Positions 26,643-35,120 of a DNA stretch of 64,000 nucleotides are shown here, piece by piece (within the stretch, counting starts at the first letter, position 1; each line of letters begins with the position of its first letter). Source of the DNA: Rubrimonas sp036770645. Lineage in GTDB: Bacteria; Pseudomonadota; Alphaproteobacteria; Rhodobacterales; Rhodobacteraceae. The stretch spans positions 4,026 to 68,025 of the forward strand of contig DAIPIU010000006.1 of NCBI GenBank assembly GCA_036770645.1, in the 5' to 3' direction. The position numbers and the translations under genes are program-made. A model generated the notes under the pieces. That model searched no databases, was not told where the DNA came from, and worked only from the letters and a program-made list of their open reading frames with translations.

Positions 26643-27509
26643 TCAGGCGGCGGCCGCGGGGTCGGCGCCGCGTTCCAGCAGGGCGCGGGCCTCGGCGGCC
26701 TGCGGGTCGGCCTCCAGCCAGTCCTCGGGCCCGCCGAAGCCGTCGAGCGCGACGGCGGCGAGCGGCCCCTGCGCGTAGTGGAGGCGCTTGTAGTTCGGCC
26801 GGGCCCAGCCGCGCCCGAACAGCGCCGCGCGCAGCCGGTCGAGCGGGCGGCGGGCCTTGCGGATTTCGGACGGGTTGGGCCGCGCCGGCGCGGCGACGGC
26901 GCTGCTGCGCGGATAGAAGCACAGGTGCAGGCAGCGCAGCGGCGCGTCGTCCCAGCCATGCTCCGCCCAGGTCTCGAGCAGGCTGTCGGCCGACCAGCCG
27001 GGACGGAACGCCATGTCCTTGCCGTGCAGGCGCTCGTGCCGGCCCTGCCGCCAGCTGTCGATGGCGCGGAAATTGTACAGCTTGGTGATCGAGCGCGCGG
27101 CGGGCGGCAGATAGCCCGCGCCGCGCCCGGCGGCGAAGTCGAAGCCCGTCGCGTGAAGGGTGTGGCCGTGGACCTTCCACCAGCGGTCGAACTCTCCGGC
27201 CAGGATGCGCGGGCGCAGCCGGGCCAGCGCCGCGCGGTCGTAGATTTCGTCGCCGTCCACGCCCAGCACCCACCAGTCCTGCCCGGCATAGGGCTCGACG
27301 AAGCGGTGGGTGTCGTAGGCGTCGGCCACGTCCTCGACCTCGATGCAGGGGCGCAGGGCGCGCGCCCGCTCCACGATCCCGCGCGTGCGGTCGGTCGAGC
27401 CGTTGTCCAGCACCAGCAGCCGGTCGCAGAAATCGGCGGCGTTCAGCAGCGACCAGGCCGCGAAGCGGTCCTCGTCGCGCAGCAGCGCGATGCCGAGGAT
27501 GCGCGTCAC
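26643..27509 (-). CDS. Glycosyltransferase family 2
   Basis: This 288-residue enzyme opens VTRILGIALLRDEDRFAAW; VLDNGSTDRTRGIVE is the nucleotide-binding turn and GVDGDEIYDR the DxD motif. HGHTLHATGFDFAAGRGAGY resembles TPR-linked GT2 enzymes that modify surface glycans. Its GTG overlaps the ftsY stop codon by four bases (GTGA). It is the first of four glycosyltransferase genes read in one direction behind ftsY. Confidence 0.83.
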   Translation of the reverse strand: MTRILGIALLRDEDRFAAWSLLNAADFCDRLLVLDNGSTDRTRGIVERARALRPCIEVEDVADAYDTHRFVEPYAGQDWWVLGVDGDEIYDRAALARLRPRILAGEFDRWWKVHGHTLHATGFDFAAGRGAGYLPPAARSITKLYNFRAIDSWRQGRHERLHGKDMAFRPGWSADSLLETWAEHGWDDAPLRCLHLCFYPRSSAVAAPARPNPSEIRKARRPLDRLRAALFGRGWARPNYKRLHYAQGPLAAVALDGFGGPEDWLEADPQAAEARALLERGADPAAAA

Positions 27510-28840
27510 GAAGCGGCACCCGTCAGCGCGCGGGCGAAATCGTCGGGGTCGAAGGGCGCGAGGTCGTCGATGGCCTCGCCCACGCCGATGGCGTGGATCG
27601 GCAGGCCGAAGCGGTCGGCCAGCGCCACCAGCACGCCGCCCTTGGCGGTGCCGTCGAGCTTGGTCATCACGAGACCGGTCACGTCGGCGACCTTGCGGAA
27701 GATCTCGACCTGGCTCAGCGCGTTCTGGCCGGTGGTGGCGTCGAGCACCAGCACCGTGTTGTGCGGCGCGGTCTCGTCGCGCTTGCGGATGACGCGGACG
27801 ATCTTGGCGAGCTCCTGCATCAGGTCCTCGCGGTTCTGCAGCCGTCCGGCGGTGTCGATCAGCAGCATGTCGGCGCCGATGGCCTGGGCCTTCTCCATCG
27901 CCTCGTAGACGAGCGAGGCGGGGTCGGAGCCCTGCACGGCCCGGTAGACCGGCACGCCCGCGCGCTGTCCCCAGATCTGCAGCTGCTCGACGGCCGCCGC
28001 CCGGAAGGTGTCGCCGGCGGCGATCACCACGGACTTGCCCGCGGCCTTCAGCTGGCTGGCCAGCTTGCCGATGGTGGTGGTCTTGCCCGACCCGTTCACG
28101 CCGACCACCAGCACCACCTGCGGGCGCTTCGGGAAGATCGGCAGGGGGCGCGCGACGGGTTCGAGGATGCGCGCCACCTCCGCCGCCAGCGCGGCCTTGA
28201 TCTCCGCCGCGCCCACGCGGCGGCCGAAGCGCCCCTCGGCGATGTTGGCGGCGACCTTGAGCGCCGTCTCGACGCCCAGATCCGTGGCGATAAGCAGTTC
28301 CTCGAGGCCCTCGAGCATGGCGTCGTCGAGCACCCGCTTCGGCTCCTCGACCGGGGCGGGCCGGGCGGCGGCGCCGGTCAGACGCGCGAAGAAACCCGGG
28401 CGCGCGGCGGGCGGGGCCGCGGACGGCGGCGCGGCTGTGGGCTGCGCGTCTGGGGGCGGCGCGGCGGGGGGCGGCGCGGCGGGGGGCGGGGGCCGGGTCG
28501 ATTCGGGCCGCGGGGCGTCGCGCGGCGCGGGCGCCGGCTCCCGATGCGGGGCGGGCGGGGGCGCCGCCGCGGGTTCGGCGGATGCCGGCGCGGGGCGGGC
28601 CGCGGGATCGCCGGGCGGGACCTCGGGGCCGTCCGCGGCGGAAGGCGTTCCGGCGGAAGCGCCGGCGGGCGGCGGGGGCGGGTTCGCGCCGGCGTCCGCG
28701 GGCGGCGGGGGCGCCGCGGCCCGGTCGGCCCCGGGCGGCGGGGCGTCCGGCGCGCCGCCGCCGACCAGCGCCTCGACGCCCTCGTCGATCTTGGCGGACG
28801 ACTTGAACAGCCGGTCCTTGAGCTTGCCGAAGAAGGACAT
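27506..28840 (-). CDS. ftsY: Signal recognition particle receptor FtsY
   Basis: This 444-residue GTPase delivers SRP-ribosome complexes to SecYEG. The NG domain starts near residue 150; G1 is GVNGSGKTTT at 247-256, then DTFRAAA, DTAGR and TKLDGTAKGG. An amphipathic start (MSFFGKLKDRLFKSSAKIDE) precedes a linker of about 120 residues (27-148) that is almost only Pro/Ala/Gly/Asp, instead of the acidic A domain of E. coli. It lies downstream of dapF-mtaB as in many alphaproteobacteria, then overlaps a glycosyltransferase gene. Confidence 0.95.
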   Translation of the reverse strand: MSFFGKLKDRLFKSSAKIDEGVEALVGGGAPDAPPPGADRAAAPPPPADAGANPPPPPAGASAGTPSAADGPEVPPGDPAARPAPASAEPAAAPPPAPHREPAPAPRDAPRPESTRPPPPAAPPPAAPPPDAQPTAAPPSAAPPAARPGFFARLTGAAARPAPVEEPKRVLDDAMLEGLEELLIATDLGVETALKVAANIAEGRFGRRVGAAEIKAALAAEVARILEPVARPLPIFPKRPQVVLVVGVNGSGKTTTIGKLASQLKAAGKSVVIAAGDTFRAAAVEQLQIWGQRAGVPVYRAVQGSDPASLVYEAMEKAQAIGADMLLIDTAGRLQNREDLMQELAKIVRVIRKRDETAPHNTVLVLDATTGQNALSQVEIFRKVADVTGLVMTKLDGTAKGGVLVALADRFGLPIHAIGVGEAIDDLAPFDPDDFARALTGAAS

Positions 28841-28961
28841 CGGGCCGCCTCTCGCGCTCGCGTCCGTGCCGAGCCGGACAGTCCCTGCCTCTACGCCATC
28901 GCCCGGCGCGATTGAAGGGCGCCCGCCGCTGCCCCCGGCCGGCGCCGGCCCGCGCGGGCCG

Positions 28962-29267
28962 CTACAGCAGCAGGATGTCGCGCGCCATGATCAGCCGGCC
29001 ATCGACGATGAACAGCATCTGGTGGCCGCACACCCGGCCGCGGATCGGCTCGATGCGCCGCGCCGCCGGCAGGCGGGCCGCGTCGCCCGGCCACAGGCCC
29101 ACGATGGCGAAGGGCGTGTCGTCGGCGTCGATCAGCAGGATCGCGTCGCCCCGCACCCCCAGCGACGCGATGCGAGCGGTGTCGATGCAGGACGCCCCCG
29201 CCGCGCCCGCGGCCAGCGCCAGCGCTGCGGCCGCGCCGAGCCGTCCCGGCCATGCGAAACCGATCAT
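28962..29267 (-). CDS. Small secreted hypothetical protein
   Basis: This 101-residue protein has a signal peptide (about 1-25, ending AAGAAGA) and a mature part with two Cys residues (SCIDTA and VCGHQM) likely to form a disulfide. The text GDAILLIDADDTPFAIVGLWPGD and GHQMLFIVDGRLIMARDILLL suggests a small beta-rich fold. I do not recognise a family. It sits between mtaB and ftsY on the same strand. Confidence 0.55.
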   Translation of the reverse strand: MIGFAWPGRLGAAAALALAAGAAGASCIDTARIASLGVRGDAILLIDADDTPFAIVGLWPGDAARLPAARRIEPIRGRVCGHQMLFIVDGRLIMARDILLL

Positions 29268-29345
29268 CGCGCCCCTCCCCGGCAGGGCGGGACGGACCAG
29301 CCGCGCTGCCCCGCCCGCCGCGCTGCCCCGCCCTGCGGCGTGCCG

Positions 29346-30602
29346 TCAGGCGGCGAGCAGCCGCCCATCCGCCACGCCCGCGACGCGCGCCTCGACCACG
29401 CCGCCCGCCGTCTGGTCCGCGGCGAACGCCAGCTCGGCGAACCCCTCGGTGCGCCCGAGCCGCGGCGTCTCGACCAGCGCGCGCTCGACCCCGCCCACGC
29501 GACCCGCCAGCCAGGCGGCCGCGCGCTCGGCGCCCAGCGCGCGCAGCCGCGCCGCGCGCTCGACCCGCAGGGGCTTTGCCACCTGCGGCATGCGCGCGGC
29601 GGGCGTGCCGCTGCGGGCGCTGTAGGGAAAGACGTGCAGCCAGGTCAGGCCGCACTGTTCGACGAGGCGCAGGGTGTTGTCGAACATCGCCTCGGTTTCG
29701 GTCGGGAAGCCCGCGATCAGGTCGGCGCCGAACACGATGTCGGGCCGCCGGGCGCGCAGGTCGGCGCAGAAGCGGATGGCGTCGTCGCGCAGGTGCCGGC
29801 GCTTCATGCGCTTGAGGATCAGGTCGTCGCCGGCCTGGAGGCTCAGGTGCAGGTGCGGCATCAGCCGCGCCTCGCTCGCCATGGCGTCGACCAGCGCCGC
29901 GTCGGCCTCGACGCTGTCGATCGAGGACAGGCGCAGCCGCGGCAGATCCGGCACCAGCCGCAGGATGCGCTGGACCAGATCGCCCAGCGGGGGGCGGCCG
30001 GGCAGGTCGTCGCCCCAGGAGGTGAGGTCCACCCCGGTCAGCACCACCTCGCGCCAGCCGCGGTCGACCAGCCGGCGGATCCGCTCGACCACCGCGCCCG
30101 CGCCGACGCTGCGCGAGGGGCCGCGGCCGTAGGGGATGATGCAGAAGGTGCAGCGGTGGTCGCAGCCGTTCTGCACCTCGACATAGGCGCGCGCCCGCGT
30201 CCCGAAACCGTCGATCAGGTGCCCCGCCGTCTCGCGCACGCTCATCGCATCGTCGACCGTCACGCGCGCGGCGCCCTGCAGGAAATCCGGGGCCCAGCTT
30301 TCGCGCCGCAGCTTCAGCCCGTTGCCCAGCACGAGGTCGACCTCGGGCATGGCGGCGAAGGTCCCGGCCTCGGTCTGCGCGGCGCAGCCGGTCACGATCA
30401 GCCGCGCGCCGGGGTTCTCGCGGCGCAGGCGGCGGATGCGCTGGCGGGCCTGGCGCACGGCCTCCGCCGTGACGGCGCAGGTGTTCACCACCACCGCGTC
30501 GGACAGGCCCGCCTCGGCGGCGAGCGCCTTCATCGCCTCGGTCTCGGCGAGGTTCAGCCGGCAGCCGAAGGTCTCGAACTGCGGCGGGCGGGGCGCGGTC
30601 AT
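29346..30602 (-). CDS. mtaB: tRNA (N6-threonylcarbamoyladenosine-37 C2)-methylthiotransferase MtaB
   Basis: This 418-residue radical-SAM enzyme adds a methylthio group to t6A37 of tRNAs decoding ANN codons. The UPF0004 domain supplies C14, C42 and C73 for the auxiliary cluster; the SAM cluster is C147/C151/C154 in NGCDHRCTFCIIPYGRGPSR. A C-terminal TRAM-like stretch follows. The ATG at 30602 overlaps the dapF stop (ATGA). tRNA-Lys(UUU), the intron-containing tRNA in this window, decodes AAR and so belongs to the substrate class of this modification. Confidence 0.92.
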   Translation of the reverse strand: MTAPRPPQFETFGCRLNLAETEAMKALAAEAGLSDAVVVNTCAVTAEAVRQARQRIRRLRRENPGARLIVTGCAAQTEAGTFAAMPEVDLVLGNGLKLRRESWAPDFLQGAARVTVDDAMSVRETAGHLIDGFGTRARAYVEVQNGCDHRCTFCIIPYGRGPSRSVGAGAVVERIRRLVDRGWREVVLTGVDLTSWGDDLPGRPPLGDLVQRILRLVPDLPRLRLSSIDSVEADAALVDAMASEARLMPHLHLSLQAGDDLILKRMKRRHLRDDAIRFCADLRARRPDIVFGADLIAGFPTETEAMFDNTLRLVEQCGLTWLHVFPYSARSGTPAARMPQVAKPLRVERAARLRALGAERAAAWLAGRVGGVERALVETPRLGRTEGFAELAFAADQTAGGVVEARVAGVADGRLLAA

Positions 30603-31450
30603 GCGAGACCCGCAAGGAAGGCGGGCGCGAGCACCCCCTCGAACACGGGCGCGACGGGGCCGGCCATGCGGACCCCCCCGCCTTCCGGCCAGTGGATGTC
30701 CAGCGTGCCGCCGTCCAGCATCACCGCGACGCGGCGGTCCAGCAGGCCGCGCCGCACGCCCGCGGCGACGATGGCGCAGGCGCCCGAGCCGCAGGCCAGC
30801 GTGACGCCGGCCCCGCGCTCCCACACCCGGGCGCGCACCCGGCCGCGGTCGAGCACCTGCGCGAAGGAGATGTTGGCGCGTTCGGGAAACAGCGGGTCGC
30901 GCTCGAGATCCGGGCCGAGCGTTTCGACCGGCGCGGCCTCGGCGTCCCCGACCCAGAGGATGCAGTGCGGGTTGCCCATCGAGGCGGCCGAGGGCGCGCC
31001 GGGCAGGGGCAGGGCGTTCGTGTCGGCCGGCCGGGACAGCGGGATGGCGCGCCAGTCGAACTGCGGCGCCCCCATGTCCACGGTCACGACCCCCTCCGCG
31101 CCGCGCCGCGCCGCGAGCAGGCCGGCATCGGTGCGCAGCGCCAGCGCGTCCGACCCCGATTCGGCCATCAGCAGGTCGGCCACGCAGCGGGTGGCGTTGC
31201 CGCAGGCCCCGGCCATGCCGCCGTCGGCATTCCAGAACCGAAGGCGCGCGGCCTCCGGCCCTTCGGCGTCGCCGATCACCACGAGCTGGTCGAACCCCAC
31301 GCCGCGGTGGCGGTCGCCCAGCGCGCGCGCCAGCGCGGCCGTCATGGGATCGCGCCGCCCGCGGGCGTCGATCACCACGAAATCATTGCCGAGCCCGTGC
31401 ATCTTGCGGAAGGGCAGGGGTACGGCAGGGGAGGCGCGCCCGTCATCCAT
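30599..31450 (-). CDS. dapF: Diaminopimelate epimerase
   Basis: This 283-residue enzyme converts LL- to meso-diaminopimelate for lysine and peptidoglycan. Both catalytic cysteines are present: C83 in GACGNATRCV and C220 in TLACGSGACA. FRKMHGLGNDFVVID opens the fold and ASMGNPHCILWV is the mid-protein signature. The ATG at 31450 is taken as start. It overlaps mtaB by four bases. Confidence 0.95.
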   Translation of the reverse strand: MDDGRASPAVPLPFRKMHGLGNDFVVIDARGRRDPMTAALARALGDRHRGVGFDQLVVIGDAEGPEAARLRFWNADGGMAGACGNATRCVADLLMAESGSDALALRTDAGLLAARRGAEGVVTVDMGAPQFDWRAIPLSRPADTNALPLPGAPSAASMGNPHCILWVGDAEAAPVETLGPDLERDPLFPERANISFAQVLDRGRVRARVWERGAGVTLACGSGACAIVAAGVRRGLLDRRVAVMLDGGTLDIHWPEGGGVRMAGPVAPVFEGVLAPAFLAGLA

Positions 31451-31615
31451 GCGCGCCGATATACGGTCGCGCCCACCCCGGCGCCAGCCCGCCGGGCCCC
31501 CAGGGCGCGGCGCGACGCCGCAGGCGGCGGCCAAGCCTCTGCCCCAGTTAGCGTATCGTGAAGAAACCCCCGTCAATCGAGCCGAAAGTACCGTATCGGC
31601 AACCGGGCGGGCGCA

Positions 31616-31634
31616 GGCACGGTGACTGCGTGCC
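31616..31634. promoter_or_regulatory. Inverted repeat in the dapF / HupK-like divergent region
   Basis: GGCACG (31616-31621) and CGTGCC (31629-31634) form a perfect six-bp inverted repeat with a seven-base gap, followed by AAAACA. It lies about 105 bases before the HupK-like gene in a 289-bp divergent intergenic region of lower GC. It may be an operator; no regulator is known. Confidence 0.25.
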
Positions 31635-31739
31635 AAAACAGACGACCCCGGAAGGCCCGACCACAAGGTCTTCGCACGAGTCGCGCCAAGCGCGGCCGCC
31701 GCCCGGCGAGCCGCGCCCCCCCAGGGAGGACACGGCGCC

Positions 31740-32744
31740 ATGATCGACGGAGGCGCGCTCACCGTCACGCTGTCCCGCGCGGACGGCGCCATCTCGGCCC
31801 GCATCGATGCGCCGCCGATCCTGTCGCTGTCGCGCATGCTGGTGGGGCGGCCCGCGGCCGAGGCCGCGCGCCTGGCCGCGCTGCTGTTCCCGTCGGACCC
31901 TGCGGCCGAGGAGGGCGCGGCCCGCGCCGCGTTCGGCCTGCCGCGGGCCGAAGGGGCCACGCGCAGGCTGGCCATGGACGCGCTGCGCGAGCATGCCGTG
32001 AAGCTGTGCGTCGCCTGGCCGCGGGCGCTGGGGTCGGCGCATGATCCCGCGGCGCTGGCCGCCGCCTCGGCCATCGCCCGCGACGGCGGGGCGGCGCTGT
32101 CGGCGGCGCTGTTCGGCCGCGACGGGCCGCCGGACCGGCTGGCCGATCTCGAGACCTGGATGAAGCGCGGCGAGACCGCCCCCGCGCGGGTGCTCGACCA
32201 TGTCTGGCGGCGCTGGGACAGCCGCTGGGGCCGGGCCGAGCTGCGGCTGTGGGGGCCGGGCGACGCGCTGGGATGCGTCGACTGGGCGGCGACCGAGATC
32301 GACGGCGCGCCCGTCGAGACCGGCCTTGCCGCCTGCGTCGCCCGCACCGACCTGATGCGGGAGATCGAATCGCGCCGCGGCCGCGGCATCGCCTGGCGGC
32401 TGGCGGCCCGGATCGCCCATGCCGCGCGGCTGCTGGACCTTCTGCGCCGCGACGACGAGGACACGCCGGACTGCGCGGTGCTGGCCCCCGGCCTCGGCGT
32501 CTGCGCCGCCGCCCATGGCGCGGTGCTGGTGCAGGCCGAGGCCGACGCCGACCGCGTGCGCCGCTTCGAGCGCCTGTCGCCCACCGACTGCGCCCTGCAC
32601 GAGCACGGCCTGCTGCGCCGCGTGCTGGACAGCCTGCCCACCACGCCCAAGGCCCCGCTGGCCGCCGTGGCCGCGCTGGCGCTCGAGACGGTGGACCCGG
32701 CGCTGCCCACCCGGCTGGTGATGGCCGAGGCCGCGCTCGCCTGA
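31740..32744 (+). CDS. HupK-like protein (NiFe-hydrogenase large-subunit-like, no metal cysteines)
   Basis: This 334-residue protein resembles HupK, an accessory protein that is itself a degenerate relative of the NiFe-hydrogenase large subunit. The parallels are SLSRMLVGRPAAEAARLAAL near residue 30, LSPTDCALHEHGLLRRVL near 280 (cf. APTEWNFHP-G of HupK), and ETVDPALPTRLVMAEA at the end (cf. the DPC-AC-H end of large subunits). The CxxC metal ligands are absent. AGGGAGGA precedes the ATG. No hydrogenase structural or maturation gene occurs in the window, so the role is unclear. Assignment by motif recall only. Confidence 0.6.
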   Translation: MIDGGALTVTLSRADGAISARIDAPPILSLSRMLVGRPAAEAARLAALLFPSDPAAEEGAARAAFGLPRAEGATRRLAMDALREHAVKLCVAWPRALGSAHDPAALAAASAIARDGGAALSAALFGRDGPPDRLADLETWMKRGETAPARVLDHVWRRWDSRWGRAELRLWGPGDALGCVDWAATEIDGAPVETGLAACVARTDLMREIESRRGRGIAWRLAARIAHAARLLDLLRRDDEDTPDCAVLAPGLGVCAAAHGAVLVQAEADADRVRRFERLSPTDCALHEHGLLRRVLDSLPTTPKAPLAAVAALALETVDPALPTRLVMAEAALA

Positions 32745-32921
32745 CGCCTCGCCGCCGGCTGTCGGGGCGCGGTGCGCGGGGCGCCGCCGCGGCGCGGGAC
32801 CGCGCCCGGCGGCGGGTGCGTCCCCTTTGCGGTTGCCGCGCCATGCCCGAGCGTTTACCTCGGGAACAGGCGGCCGTGGCCCGCCGCCCGGTGACCGACG
32901 CGACAGCATGACCGACGCAGG

Positions 32922-34610
32922 ATGACCGACGCCGCCGCCCCCGCGCCGCGCGCCCGCGCCGCCGCCCCCGGACCCCGGGCGCGGCGCCTGCGCCCCGGCG
33001 CGCTGACCGTCGCCGCCGCGGCGATCGGGGCCGCCATCGCCGCGCCGATCCTGGGCGTGCTCGCCTCGCTGTCCAGCCCCGGCTCCGGGGTCTGGACGCA
33101 CATGGCGGCGACGGTGCTGCCGGTCTATGTCGCCAACACCCTGACGCTCGGCGTGCTGGTGGCGCTGGGGGCGGGGGGCGTCGGGGTCGGCACGGCCTGG
33201 CTGGTGACCATGTGCCGCTTTCCCGGCCGGGCGCTGTTCGACTGGGCGCTGGCGCTGCCGCTGGCCTTCCCCGCCTATGTGCTGGCCTATGCCTACACGG
33301 TGATGCTCGACCATCCCGGCCCGGTCCAGACCGGGCTGCGCGCCCTGTTCGGCTGGGGGCCGCGGGATTACTGGTTCCCCAATGTCCGCTCGGTCGAGGG
33401 CGCGGCGCTGATGTTCGTGCTGGTTCTCTACCCTTACGTCTATCTGCTTGCGCGGTCGGCCTTCCTGCACCAGTCCGCCCGCGCCTTCGACGTGGCGCGC
33501 ACGCTGGGGCTGGGGCCCTGGGGCGCCTTCCTGCGCGTGGCGGCCCCGATGGCGCGGCCGGCCATCGTGACGGGCGTGGCGCTGGCGCTGATGGAGACGC
33601 TGGCCGATTTCGGCACCGTCAGCCATTTCGGGGTGCAGACCTTCGCGACCGGCATCTACCGCGCCTGGTTCGCCATGGGCGACCGGATCGCGGCGGCGCA
33701 GCTGTCGGCCTGCCTGCTGATCTTCGTGCTGGGGCTGGTCTGGATCGAGCGCGCCCAGCGCCGCGAGGCGCGCTTCCACCCCGGCGGCTTCCACGACCTG
33801 CAGTGCTTCCGGCTGGCCGGCTGGCGGGCCTGGGCCGCCTTCGGCTTCTGCGCCCTGCCGGTGACGCTGGGCTTCCTCGCGCCGCTCGCGATGCTGCTGT
33901 GGATGAGCCTGCACAACGGCCACGACCTGTTCGGGCCGGCCTATCTGCGCTTCGCGACCAACTCGCTGCTGCTGGCCGGGGCCGGGGCGGGGCTCACGGT
34001 CGCCGTCGCGCTGCTGCTCGGCTATGCGGAGCGGCTGTCGCCGGGCCCCGCGACGCGGCTCGCCAACCGCATCGCGGGGCTGGGCTACGCGGTGCCGGGC
34101 GGCGTGATCGCGGTGGGCCTGCTGATCCCGCTGGCCGCGGTCGACAACGCCGTGGACGGGTGGATGCGCGCGAGTTTCGGCGTCTCGACCGGGCTGCTGC
34201 TGACGGGGTCCATCGCCGCGCTGGTGTTCGCCTACATGGTCCGCTTCATGGCCATCGCGCTGCAGACGGTGGAGGCGGGCTTCGCCAAGATCACGCCGTC
34301 GATGGACCATGCGGCCCGTGCGTTGGGCGAGGGGCCCGGGGGCGCTTTGCGCCGCGTGCACGCGCCGCTGCTGCGCGGGCCGCTGTTCACCGCGGCGCTG
34401 ATCGTGTTCGTGGACGTGATGAAGGAACTGCCCGCGACGCTGATCATGCGGCCGTTCAACTTCGACACGCTGGCGGTGCAGGCCTACCGGCTGGCCTCGG
34501 ACGAGCGCCTCGCCGAGGCCTCGACCCCGGCGCTGGCCATCGTGGCGGCGGGCCTCTTGCCCGTTCTGCTGCTCTCGGCGCAGATACGGCGCTCGCGCCC
34601 CGGCCGCTAG
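32922..34610 (+). CDS. Iron(III)-type ABC transporter permease (FbpB/SfuB-like)
   Basis: This 562-residue protein has about 12 membrane segments and two binding-protein-dependent transport domains. The two EAA-type loops are visible: ARTLGLGPWGAFLRVAAPMARPA near residue 190 and ARALGEGPGGALRRVHAPLLRGP near 470. Such duplicated permeases serve ferric-ion importers. Neither the periplasmic receptor nor the ATPase gene is adjacent, so it must pair with distant partners. Start ATG at 32922; the upstream 177 bp is GC-rich without a recognisable promoter. Confidence 0.85.
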   Translation: MTDAAAPAPRARAAAPGPRARRLRPGALTVAAAAIGAAIAAPILGVLASLSSPGSGVWTHMAATVLPVYVANTLTLGVLVALGAGGVGVGTAWLVTMCRFPGRALFDWALALPLAFPAYVLAYAYTVMLDHPGPVQTGLRALFGWGPRDYWFPNVRSVEGAALMFVLVLYPYVYLLARSAFLHQSARAFDVARTLGLGPWGAFLRVAAPMARPAIVTGVALALMETLADFGTVSHFGVQTFATGIYRAWFAMGDRIAAAQLSACLLIFVLGLVWIERAQRREARFHPGGFHDLQCFRLAGWRAWAAFGFCALPVTLGFLAPLAMLLWMSLHNGHDLFGPAYLRFATNSLLLAGAGAGLTVAVALLLGYAERLSPGPATRLANRIAGLGYAVPGGVIAVGLLIPLAAVDNAVDGWMRASFGVSTGLLLTGSIAALVFAYMVRFMAIALQTVEAGFAKITPSMDHAARALGEGPGGALRRVHAPLLRGPLFTAALIVFVDVMKELPATLIMRPFNFDTLAVQAYRLASDERLAEASTPALAIVAAGLLPVLLLSAQIRRSRPGR

Positions 34611-34651
34611 GGGGCCGCGCGCCCGCCCCCTTCTCCGCCCCGGAGGCTCCG

Positions 34652-35092
34652 ATGCGCCGCCATGTGCTGGTCCTGAACGGACCGAACCTGAACCTGCTGG
34701 GCCTGCGCGAACCCGAGATCTACGGCCGCGAGACGCTGGCCGATGTCGAGGCGCTGTGCCGGGCCGAGGCCGCGGCGCTGGGGCTGACCGCGGCCTTCCT
34801 GCAATCCAACGCCGAGCACGCGCTGATCGACGCCGTGCAGGACGCGCGCGCCACCGCCGACGCCGTGGTGATCAACCCCGGCGGCTACACGCACACGTCG
34901 GTGGCGCTGCTCGATGCGCTGAACGCCTTCGCCGGCCCGGTGATCGAGGTGCATGTGAGCCAGCTGCACAGGCGCGAGGCGTTCCGGCGGCAGTCCTACG
35001 TCTCGCTGCGCGCCGATGCGGTGATCGCGGGCTGCGGCGCGCAGGGCTATCCGCTGGCGCTGCGGCGCGTCGCGACGCTGCTGGGGGCGTGA
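34652..35092 (+). CDS. aroQ: Type II 3-dehydroquinate dehydratase
   Basis: This 146-residue enzyme dehydrates 3-dehydroquinate in the shikimate pathway as a dodecamer. R19 and Y24 (LGLREPEIYG), N75 and H81 (VINPGGYTHTS) and H101 (IEVHVSQ) match the active site. The conserved HxSN motif here reads HVSQ, an Asn-to-Gln change at 104. The ATG at 34652 has CGGAGG upstream. It follows the ABC permease by 41 bases. Confidence 0.93.
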   Translation: MRRHVLVLNGPNLNLLGLREPEIYGRETLADVEALCRAEAAALGLTAAFLQSNAEHALIDAVQDARATADAVVINPGGYTHTSVALLDALNAFAGPVIEVHVSQLHRREAFRRQSYVSLRADAVIAGCGAQGYPLALRRVATLLGA

Positions 35093-35120
35093 GGGCCCCG
35101 GGCGGCGGCGGAAGGGGCCT

